This document shows positions 1 through 5,628 of a stretch of 17,890 bases of DNA, piece after piece. Numbering within the stretch: the stretch's first letter is position 1; each line of letters starts with the position of its first letter. Both the position numbers and the translations under genes were made by a program. Location of the stretch: positions 1 to 17,890 of the forward strand of contig DASSZD010000030.1 in NCBI GenBank assembly GCA_035702985.1. The letters run 5' to 3'. The stretch comes from JAKAXG01 sp035702985 (GTDB lineage Bacteria > Actinomycetota > Acidimicrobiia > Acidimicrobiales > Palsa-688). The notes under the pieces are model-generated. The model worked only from the letters and a program-made list of their open reading frames with translations, did not search any database and was not told the origin of the DNA.

Positions 1-2
1 CG

Positions 3-137
3 TCCTACGAACGCATCCGGGCGGTCAACGCCGGCGCGCCCGCCCTCGCCGAGGAGCTGGACGAGCTGGAGATCGGCCGCAACCAGTGCGCCGCCGCCCC
101 GCCGGTCCCGGCGAACCGCGCCCGGGGCGCCTCGTGA
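3..137 (+). CDS. 3' end of an unrecognised protein (partial)
   Basis: An open frame enters from the left edge and ends at TGA 135-137. The visible 44 residues begin SYERIRAVNAGAPALAEELD and continue with a Glu/Leu-rich stretch that looks helical, then an Ala/Pro-rich disordered tail. The third-position GC bias fits coding sequence. I do not recognise the family; too little of the protein is visible to assign a role. It converges on the ArsR-type gene on the other strand, with the palindromic element at 160-246 between them. Confidence 0.55.
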   Translation, partial: SYERIRAVNAGAPALAEELDELEIGRNQCAAAPPVPANRARGAS

Positions 138-159
138 CACCGGGGGCGGCGCCGGATGG

Positions 160-246
160 CTTCTGTGAGCCCTTTTTACAATTGTGAGCTGTTTCAGTAC
201 TTTACATGCTGATCCGGCTCACCGATGGAAAACCGGCTCACAGAAG
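160..246. repeat. 87-bp imperfect palindrome, MITE-like or IS-end remnant
   Basis: The two halves are inverted copies around position 203. The outer 12 bases are perfect (CTTCTGTGAGCC at 160-171 against GGCTCACAGAAG at 235-246), and by hand alignment 31 of 43 positions pair over the full arms. Each arm carries a second GTGAGC half-site exactly 19 bases inside the first (164 and 183 on the left, 216 and 235 on the right, inverted). The region is clearly more AT-rich than its surroundings. Terminal repeats beginning TGTGAGC with regularly spaced internal repeats resemble the ends of IS21-type elements, so an internally deleted element is my first guess. A terminator or an operator array are alternatives. 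Confidence 0.6.
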
Positions 247-319
247 GCCCCACCAGAACGGACCGGGCGGGGGCCGAAGGTGGCCAATACGGACCAATGC
301 TCACGAAACCATCAGCCGG

Positions 320-637
320 TCAGCCGCCGGCGGCCACCGAGGCCTGCTCGCGCATGAACTCGCGCAGCAGGTCGAGTGCCTGGACCACCTGACGGCCCCG
401 CAGCCGGTACACCACGTTGTTACCGGAACGCCCGGCACTGACCACTCCCCGGTCGCGCAGCACAGCCAGGTGTTGGCTCACATTGCTCTGGGACAGGCCC
501 AGGGTGCGGCACAGTTCGGTGACGGTGCGGGGACCGCTGCTCAGCTCGTAGATGATGAGTAGCCGCTTGGGATCGGCCAGCGCCCCGCACAGCCGGGCGT
601 GCATCGCCACGACCTCGGCCTGCTCGGTTGCCTCCAT
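320..637 (-). CDS. ArsR-family winged-helix transcriptional repressor
   Basis: This 105-residue protein has the ArsR fold along its whole length: the entry helix ALADPKRLLIIYEL (19-32), the helix-turn-helix VTELCRTLGLSQSNVSQHL (39-57) and a beta-wing ending NNVVYRL (73-79). Length is normal for the family. The canonical ELCVCDL metal box is not intact: one cysteine lies in the recognition region (C43) and one near the N terminus (C17). Classical arsenite or cadmium sensing is therefore uncertain, and a thiol or sulfide sensor is possible. The start is supported by GAGAGGTG about 6 bases upstream. The phosphotransferase gene is divergent from it across 210 bp that hold an inverted repeat (676-694), so autoregulation is likely. 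No obvious target gene is seen in the window. Confidence 0.9.
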   Translation of the reverse strand: MEATEQAEVVAMHARLCGALADPKRLLIIYELSSGPRTVTELCRTLGLSQSNVSQHLAVLRDRGVVSAGRSGNNVVYRLRGRQVVQALDLLREFMREQASVAAGG

Positions 638-675
638 CCAGTCACCTCTCGGGCCGCGGTTTCGTCCAGTCTGGC

Positions 676-694
676 GCCGGACCGGGCGTCCGGC
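676..694. promoter_or_regulatory. Inverted repeat, candidate operator
   Basis: GCCGGAC at 676-682 and GTCCGGC at 688-694 form a perfect 7-bp inverted repeat around a 5-base spacer. It lies 39 bases upstream of the ArsR-type start, in the spacer shared with the phosphotransferase. A direct repeat GCGCTCCATC (713-722 and 727-736, 14-base period) follows. A dyad here would suit a dimeric repressor, but in such GC-rich DNA short palindromes arise by chance and ArsR sites are often more AT-rich. Confidence 0.3.
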
Positions 695-847
695 AAGCTA
701 CGAGCCACAACGGCGCTCCATCAGCAGCGCTCCATCGACGGCACCCGGAGGCCGCTCCTCTCCCCCGCCGACCGTCCAACGCCGGCCCGCCCCGCCGGCC
801 CCCGCCCGGCGGCACAGATCCGCGGTGCGACCGCCCGGGAGGCCACC

Positions 848-1732
848 ATGGAGCATGTGAACCCCCACGCCGACGAAACCCGCGCTGCGCCAGGGGCGGG
901 CGTACCCCCCGGCGTTGGCGGCATCCTGCCCGGGGGCGTGGCCAACGCCGGAGCGGTGATGAGACAGGGCGACGACGTGCTCCGCCCCGCCCGGCCCTGC
1001 ACGGCCGGGGTGCACGCTCTGTTGCGACACGTGCTGGAGAGGGGGTTCAGCGGTGTACCCCAGCCTCGGGGCGTGCTCGACGGCGTCGAGCGGCTCTCCT
1101 ACGTTCCCGGCGATGTGCCCCTGCCGCCGTTCCCCGCCTGGTGGAAGCAGGATGCGGTGCTGGCCTCCACGGCCCGACTGCTCCGGGGCTTCCACGACGC
1201 CACCCGGGATCTCGTGGAGGCCCGGCCCACCACGGGGGCCACCGGAACCACCGGGACCACATGGAGCACCGAACTGGCCGACCCGGCCGACCCCCGGTCC
1301 GCAGAGGTGATGTGCCACAACGACGTATGCCCCGAGAATGTGGTCTACCGCAACGGCGAGGCGGTCGCCCTGCTGGACTTCGACTACGTCGCCCCCGGCC
1401 GGCGGGTCTACGACCTGGCCCAGTTGGCCAAGATGTGCTGCCCCCTGGACACGCCCGACCGGGCCGCCAGCCTGGGGCTCGGCGACGTCGATCCGTTCTC
1501 CCGGCTGCGGGCCGTGGCGGACGGATACGGTCTCCCGCCCGGCAGGCAGACGCTGGTCGATGCAATCGACGATGCTGTCGCAATGGGTGACGCATTCGTC
1601 GAGCGTCACGTCCGGGCCGGGCATCCGGCCTTCGTGGCCATGTGGACAGCCAGCGGCGGTCGGGCCCGGCAGGATCGGCGCAGGCGGTGGCTGGCCGACA
1701 ACCGTCAGCGCATGCTCGACGCCCTGGCCTAG
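848..1732 (+). CDS. APH-fold phosphotransferase (small-molecule kinase)
   Basis: This 294-residue protein belongs to the aminoglycoside phosphotransferase/choline kinase-like superfamily. The catalytic loop reads HNDVCPEN (157-164), with Asp159 as the expected base and Asn164 for metal binding. The magnesium loop is DFDYVAPG (177-184). The N-terminal lobe is short and its nucleotide loop (around GGVANAGAVMRQGDDVLRPA) is divergent. The start is chosen at 848 because GGGAGG (837-842) sits 5 bases upstream; longer upstream reading gives low-quality sequence. A Thr/Gly-rich patch (about residues 127-137) interrupts the lobes. An acyl-CoA dehydrogenase of the ACAD11 type follows 137 bases downstream on the same strand. 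The substrate is unknown: the loop sequences resemble stand-alone actinobacterial APH proteins more than the HGDFRLDN type fused in ACAD10/11, so antibiotic resistance or an acyl-CoA kinase role are both unproven. Confidence 0.85.
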   Translation: MEHVNPHADETRAAPGAGVPPGVGGILPGGVANAGAVMRQGDDVLRPARPCTAGVHALLRHVLERGFSGVPQPRGVLDGVERLSYVPGDVPLPPFPAWWKQDAVLASTARLLRGFHDATRDLVEARPTTGATGTTGTTWSTELADPADPRSAEVMCHNDVCPENVVYRNGEAVALLDFDYVAPGRRVYDLAQLAKMCCPLDTPDRAASLGLGDVDPFSRLRAVADGYGLPPGRQTLVDAIDDAVAMGDAFVERHVRAGHPAFVAMWTASGGRARQDRRRRWLADNRQRMLDALA

Positions 1733-1869
1733 AGGCCGGGGCCCGGGGGCCGGGAAGGGCCATCCTGGCGGGGCCGCCGGAGGAGCCGCCGCCCCACCGC
1801 CTGCCCGAACGCGGCGAACAGGCCGAACGGCCCTGGGCCGGCGATCCGGGCCCCGACGACGATGTGGCG

Positions 1870-3102
1870 ATGCCCTACCAGTTCAGTCCTGAAGGCATGG
1901 CCCTGCACGAACAGGTCCGCCGGTTCATGGACACGTTCGTGTACCCCAACGAGGATCGCTATTACCGCGAGCTGGAGAGCTCGCCCGACGGCCACCCCCC
2001 GGTGATGGACAAATTGAAGGCGGCGGCCATGGAGCGGGGATTGTGGAACCTGTTCCTGCCGGGGCTGGACAAGGGCCATCTGGGTACCCCTTTGTCCAAC
2101 GTCGACTACGCCCCGGTGTCGGAGATGCTGGGCCGGGTCGGCTTCGCGTCCGAGGCGCTCAACTGCTCGGCTCCTGACACGGGCAACATGGAGATCCTGC
2201 ACGGCTACGGCAGCGAGACCGTCAAGCAGCGGTGGCTGGAGCCGTTGCTCGCCGGCGAGATCCGCAGCGCCTTCTCCATGACAGAACCGGACGTGGCGTC
2301 ATCGGACGCCACCAACATCGGTCTGCGCATCGAGCGGACCACGGATGGCTACCTGCTCAACGGCCGCAAATGGTTCAGCTCCGGGGCGGCATCCGCCCGC
2401 TGCAAGGTGCTGATCGTGATGGGCGTCACCGACCCCCAGGCGTCCCCCCACCGTCGCCAGTCCATGATCGTCGTGCCGAGGGACGCCCCCGGCGTGTCGT
2501 TGGGTCTTCTCCCGACGGTGTTCGGCTACTCCGAGCACGGCGGCCATCCAGAGGTGCTCTACCGCGACGTGCAGGTGCCCGCCGATCACCTTCTGGGCGG
2601 CGAGGGTGACGGTTTCGCCATTGCCCAGGCCCGGCTGGGCCCGGGGCGGATCCATCACTGCATGCGCTCCATCGGCGTGGCCGAGCGGGCCCTGGAGTTG
2701 ATGGCGACCCGTTCACTCGAGCGTCAGGCGTTCGGGACCAGCCTGGCGCACAAGGGCCTGATCCAGGACTGGATCGCCGAATCCCGTATCGAGATCGACA
2801 TGGCCCGGGAGTACGTGATGAAGACGGCCCACCTCATGGACACGGTCGGCAACAAGGCGGCCGCCACCGAGATAGCCGGCATCAAGGTGGCCGTGCCGCG
2901 CATGGCCCTGAGGGTGATCGACCGGGCCATCCAGGTCCACGGCGCGGCGGGGGTCACCCAGGTGACCCCCCTGGCCCACATGTACGCCCACATGCGCACC
3001 CTGCGCATCGCCGACGGCCCGGACGAGGTGCACAAGATGACCATCGCCCGCCGGGAGATCCGCAGGTACTCCCCGGCGTTCCGCACCGACCCGAACCGCT
3101 GA
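1870..3102 (+). CDS. Acyl-CoA dehydrogenase, ACAD11/LvaC-like
   Basis: This 410-residue FAD flavoenzyme has the acyl-CoA dehydrogenase layout: an N-terminal helical domain, the flavin segment FSMTEPDVASSD (135-146), the beta-barrel motif NGRKWFSSGA, and a C-terminal helical domain with RLGPGRIHHCMRSIGVAERA and RIADGPDEVH (379-388). The SSGA, PGRIHHCMR and ADGPDEVH signatures are those of animal ACAD10/ACAD11 and bacterial LvaC rather than classical beta-oxidation enzymes. In the loop where MCAD-type enzymes carry the Glu base (YEGT), this protein has Asp382. ACAD11/LvaC proteins are linked to removal of a 4-hydroxyl from acyl-CoA after phosphorylation by an APH-fold kinase, and such a kinase lies just upstream. 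The start is uncertain: no clear ribosome site precedes ATG 1870, GTG 1864 is in frame, and the frame stays open further upstream. Confidence 0.92.
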   Translation: MPYQFSPEGMALHEQVRRFMDTFVYPNEDRYYRELESSPDGHPPVMDKLKAAAMERGLWNLFLPGLDKGHLGTPLSNVDYAPVSEMLGRVGFASEALNCSAPDTGNMEILHGYGSETVKQRWLEPLLAGEIRSAFSMTEPDVASSDATNIGLRIERTTDGYLLNGRKWFSSGAASARCKVLIVMGVTDPQASPHRRQSMIVVPRDAPGVSLGLLPTVFGYSEHGGHPEVLYRDVQVPADHLLGGEGDGFAIAQARLGPGRIHHCMRSIGVAERALELMATRSLERQAFGTSLAHKGLIQDWIAESRIEIDMAREYVMKTAHLMDTVGNKAAATEIAGIKVAVPRMALRVIDRAIQVHGAAGVTQVTPLAHMYAHMRTLRIADGPDEVHKMTIARREIRRYSPAFRTDPNR

Positions 3103-3169
3103 ACCAACCGGCCGCCGGCCGCGACCCGATGACCGGAAACCGTGCGGCGGCTGTCGCGCTAGCGCGTCC

Positions 3170-4000
3170 TCACTCCCCGTGCGCCTCCGCGATGGCCGCC
3201 TCGAAGGCGTCCATGTCGGCTTCGACCCGGCTGCGGCCGGCCGAGGGCACCCAGTGCACCACCCGGTCGAAACCGGCCTCCTCCAGGGAGGCGATGACCC
3301 GGGCCCGGCTGGGGACACCCATGACCTGCAGGCTGATCGGCCGGTCGGCGCTGGCCCTGAGCTCGACGGCCCGCTCGATGAACCCCTCCCGGGAGTAGTT
3401 GGGCATCCAGGCGTCGCCGAAGGCCTTGACCCGGTCGGTGACGGTCGGGCCGTTGCCGCCCACGATCACCGGCGGGTGGGGTCTCTGGGCCGGCTTGGGC
3501 CACGACCAGATCCGCTCGAAGCGCACGTGCTCGCCGGCGTAGCTGGCCTCGTCCTGGGTCCAGATGGCCTTCATGGCCTCCACCCGCTCCCGCAGGATCG
3601 CCATCCGGACCCGGGGGTCGGTCCCGTGGTTCTCCATCTCCTCCCGGTTCCAGCCGGCGCCCACGCCGAACTCCACCCGGCCGCCGGAGAGGACGTCGAG
3701 CGACGCCACCTCCTTGGCGGTGGTGATCGGGTCGCGCTCGATGAGCAGGCAGATGCCGCTCCCCACCCGCAGGCGGGTGGTGGCCGTGGCCGCCGCGGTC
3801 ATGGCCACGAACAGGTCGAAGGTGTGGGCGTACTTCCTCGGCAGCTCCGATCCGCCCGGCCACGGGCTCAGCCGGGACGCCGGGATGTGGGTGTGCTCGG
3901 GAAAGAACAGCGACTCGAAGCCCCGGGCCTCCACCAGGCGGGCCAGCGAGGCCGGATCCATGGCGTCATGGGTCGGGAAGAAGCCGATACCGAAATCCAT
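3170..4000 (-). CDS. F420-dependent LLM-class oxidoreductase (TIGR03619-like)
   Basis: This 276-residue luciferase-like monooxygenase-fold protein most resembles the Rv2161c-type family. It starts with the barrel strand MDFGIGFFPTHD, then has FFPEHTHIP (32-40), TRLRVGSGICLLIERDP (75-91), the glycine-rich SGGRVEFGVGAGWN (105-118), and the late motif PHPPVIVGGNGPTVTDRV that binds cofactor phosphate in the family. Members use deazaflavin F420 for redox of unknown small molecules. ATG 4000 is chosen because MDFGIGFFPT is the normal family start and because a TAGGGT box at 4008-4013 ends 7 bases before it, suggesting a leaderless message. It is divergent from a PPOX-fold protein of an F420-linked family, so the two may share regulation. 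It converges on the acyl-CoA dehydrogenase. Confidence 0.92.
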   Translation of the reverse strand: MDFGIGFFPTHDAMDPASLARLVEARGFESLFFPEHTHIPASRLSPWPGGSELPRKYAHTFDLFVAMTAAATATTRLRVGSGICLLIERDPITTAKEVASLDVLSGGRVEFGVGAGWNREEMENHGTDPRVRMAILRERVEAMKAIWTQDEASYAGEHVRFERIWSWPKPAQRPHPPVIVGGNGPTVTDRVKAFGDAWMPNYSREGFIERAVELRASADRPISLQVMGVPSRARVIASLEEAGFDRVVHWVPSAGRSRVEADMDAFEAAIAEAHGE

Positions 4001-4007
4001 GCCGCCC

Positions 4008-4013
4008 ACCCTA
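4008..4013 (-). promoter_or_regulatory. -10 box TAGGGT for the LLM oxidoreductase
   Basis: On the minus strand TAGGGT fits the actinobacterial TANNNT -10 pattern and ends 7 bases before the ATG at 4000. That places the likely transcription start at or beside the start codon, i.e. a leaderless mRNA. No convincing -35 box is seen. Confidence 0.4.
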
Positions 4014-4089
4014 GGAGCCCGGGTCGACGGCGGTACCGGGTCACACGGATCCCGACGGGCACGGACTCCTGCGTCGGTCCGGTTACCTG

Positions 4090-4170
4090 GGGAAAAAGGG
4101 GCGGCCCGACGCGGCTGCGGCGTGCGGGGGCCGCCGGGCGGCGGTGGCAGCCGGTCGGCACCTTTTTCCC
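4090..4170. repeat. Inverted repeat GGGAAAAAGG/CCTTTTTCCC in a divergent spacer
   Basis: GGGAAAAAGG (4090-4099) and its exact complement CCTTTTTCCC (4161-4170) are separated by 61 bases. Matching continues imperfectly on both sides (13 of 15 positions over the core). These A5 and T5 tracts stand out in the GC-rich spacer between the LLM oxidoreductase and the PPOX-fold gene. They could be paired operator sites for one regulator or bent-DNA promoter elements. Confidence 0.45.
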
Positions 4171-4267
4171 AAGCAACTACCATGAGTACGCCCGCAGCCC
4201 ATGGCTCCGCCACGGCGGCGGGCGGAGCGCCTCCGACTGCCATGCCCGCGCCGACCGGTCCCCTGCG

Positions 4268-4720
4268 ATGAGGCTCACCGCCGATGAGGCGCGGGCCCGG
4301 CTGGCCGCCCACGACCACGGGATCCTGTGCACCCGGCACGCCGAGCGGGGCGTCGACGCCGTGCCCGTGGCGTACGCCCTGGACGGGGACGGCTATGTGG
4401 GCGTGCCGGTCGACCTGGTCAAACCGAAGGAGTCACTGCGGCTGCAGCGGGAGCGCAATCTGGAAGCGGATCCCCGGGCCACCCTGCTGGTCGAGAACTG
4501 GGACCGCCGTGACTGGTCCCGCCTGTGGTGGGTGCGGGCCGAGCTGCGCTGGCAGGCCGACCGCGCCCCCGGCCGGGCGGCGGCCCTGGCCGCTCTGCTG
4601 GCCGGGCGCTACCCGCAGTACCGGGACCAGCCCTTCGCCCGGGTGCTGGTGCTTCGCACGGTCGGCCTGACCGGATGGGCCGCCGGGCACGCCCCGGGCC
4701 CGTCCCTGCCCGGGACCTGA
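4268..4720 (+). CDS. PPOX-fold F420-dependent protein (TIGR03668/Rv0121-like)
   Basis: This 150-residue split beta-barrel protein belongs to the pyridoxamine 5'-phosphate oxidase-like flavin/deazaflavin family. The order is typical of the Rv0121-like group: MRLTADEARARLAAHDHGIL at the N terminus, VDAVPVAYALDGDGYVGVPVD strands, the phosphate-binding KPK..LRLQRERNLEADPRATLLVENWDRRDWSRLWWVRAEL core (about 58-98), and the C-terminal YPQYRDQPFARVLVLR. Such proteins reduce unknown substrates with F420H2. The start is set by the family N terminus; no strong ribosome site precedes it. It is divergent from another probable F420 enzyme, 267 bp away. Confidence 0.88.
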   Translation: MRLTADEARARLAAHDHGILCTRHAERGVDAVPVAYALDGDGYVGVPVDLVKPKESLRLQRERNLEADPRATLLVENWDRRDWSRLWWVRAELRWQADRAPGRAAALAALLAGRYPQYRDQPFARVLVLRTVGLTGWAAGHAPGPSLPGT

Positions 4721-4748
4721 CCGGCCGGGCGCGCCGGGGACGGGACAC

Positions 4749-4764
4749 CCCCGCACCGGCGGGG
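4749..4764. terminator. GC hairpin between convergent genes
   Basis: CCCCGC (4749-4754) and GCGGGG (4759-4764) form a 6-bp stem with an ACCG loop, in the 53-bp spacer between the convergent PPOX-fold gene and the TauE-type gene. No U-tract follows on either strand, so this is a candidate bidirectional, actinobacterial-style terminator only. Confidence 0.4.
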
Positions 4765-4773
4765 CCGCCCCCG

Positions 4774-5526
4774 TCAGAACCCGGTGGCGACCCGGGCGAT
4801 CAGGAGCAGGCCCAGGACCAGCACCAGCATGTAGACGAACCGGGTGAAACGCTCCGCCGGGATGCGCCGGTGGAGCCGGTGCCCCAGCCACGTCGCCGCC
4901 GCGATGGCCGGTAGAGACGCCCCGAACAGCCGCGGCAGGGCCGGCGTCCACACCCCGCCCAGCGCCTGGGCCGCCACCACGAACACCCCCGACACCACGA
5001 AATGGGCCTGGAGGGTGCCGCGGAACCGGGCCGGGCCCCACCGCCGCAGGGTGCCGTAGACGACCACCGGGACCCCGTTGAAGTTGTAGGCGCTGCCCAG
5101 CGCCCCGGCGAGCACGCCGGCCGGGTAGGCCCATCCCAGGCCGGCCTGTCCCGGGGCCGGGGCCGGGGCCGGGGCCGGGGCCGGGAGTAGGCCGTACAGG
5201 GCGTAGAGCGCCAGGAACACCCCGAGCGCCACGGTCGTGAGGCCCACCGGGACGTACAGCAGCAGGGCCAGGCCCAGCGGGATCCCCACCACGGTGCCGA
5301 CGGACAACCTCACCAGCGCCGCCGCATCCACCTGGCGGGATCGGCTGGCGGTGCTCAGCACGGCCACGGTCAGGCCGGCCAGGCCGACCAGCGACGCAGC
5401 CGTGTGCAGGCTCACCGGCAGCAGGGCCAGCAGGGGCATGGCCACCACGGCCTCACCGAAGCCGAACGTGGCGCGCGTCAGCGCCCCCACGAACACCGCC
5501 GCCACGACCAGGCCCGCTACGAGCAT
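4774..5526 (-). CDS. TauE/SafE-family (DUF81) membrane permease
   Basis: This 250-residue integral membrane protein has two hydrophobic halves of the sulfite exporter TauE/SafE kind. The family signature GALTRATFGFGEAVVAMPLLALLP lies at residues 14-36, and the second-half counterpart is around GVLAGALGSAYNFNGVPVVVYG. I count about 8 membrane segments. The halves are joined by an Ala-Pro run (about residues 114-124) encoded by tandem CCGGGG hexamers at 5151-5186. Members export or import sulfur or carbon anions (sulfite, sulfoacetate), but the substrate cannot be read here. The start at 5526 follows a TAGCGT box by 6 bases, suggesting leaderless translation. It is divergent from the MFS exporter with a 102-bp spacer. 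Confidence 0.88.
   Translation of the reverse strand: MLVAGLVVAAVFVGALTRATFGFGEAVVAMPLLALLPVSLHTAASLVGLAGLTVAVLSTASRSRQVDAAALVRLSVGTVVGIPLGLALLLYVPVGLTTVALGVFLALYALYGLLPAPAPAPAPAPGQAGLGWAYPAGVLAGALGSAYNFNGVPVVVYGTLRRWGPARFRGTLQAHFVVSGVFVVAAQALGGVWTPALPRLFGASLPAIAAATWLGHRLHRRIPAERFTRFVYMLVLVLGLLLIARVATGF
5151..5186. repeat. CCGGGG hexamer tandem repeat inside the permease gene
   Basis: Five perfect CCGGGG units (5151-5180) and a sixth with one change (CCGGGA, 5181-5186) run in tandem. On the coding (minus) strand they encode an Ala-Pro repeat in the loop between the halves of the TauE-type permease. Six-base units keep the frame, so slippage would change only the linker length. Confidence 0.9.
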
Positions 5527-5532
5527 CGCCCC

Positions 5533-5538
5533 ACGCTA
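5533..5538 (-). promoter_or_regulatory. -10 box TAGCGT for the TauE-type gene
   Basis: On the minus strand TAGCGT (TANNNT pattern) ends 6 bases before ATG 5526. The arrangement matches that before the LLM oxidoreductase at 4000 and suggests a leaderless transcript. No clear -35 box is visible. Confidence 0.4.
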
Positions 5539-5628
5539 GAGGGGCCGGCTACCAGCGGCCGGGGCAGGGCGGGCGGCACGACCGCAGACCGAGGAAGAAA
5601 CCGGACCGGCGCACCGTTGCACCCCGGT

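Noticed and set aside
180..190. AATTGTGAGC identical to part of the lac operator
   Set aside because: Only one half is present and no LacI-type regulator adjoins; the match is explained by the internal repeats of the palindromic element.
175..203. Possible promoter TTTACA-N17-TACTTT
   Set aside because: The -10 match is poor and no plausible gene follows on that strand; the bases belong to the palindromic element.
698..1624. Long minus-strand open frame opposite the phosphotransferase
   Set aside because: Gly/Arg/Pro-rich with no recognisable domain, while the plus strand carries the APH catalytic motifs.
1642..1869. Extended N terminus of the acyl-CoA dehydrogenase
   Set aside because: The extra stretch overlaps the phosphotransferase end and is Pro/Gly/Glu-rich; family members begin near MPYQF. 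GTG 1864 cannot be excluded.
3155..3166. Perfect palindrome CGCGCTAGCGCG between convergent genes
   Set aside because: It has no separate loop and no T-run; short palindromes of this type are expected in such GC-rich DNA.
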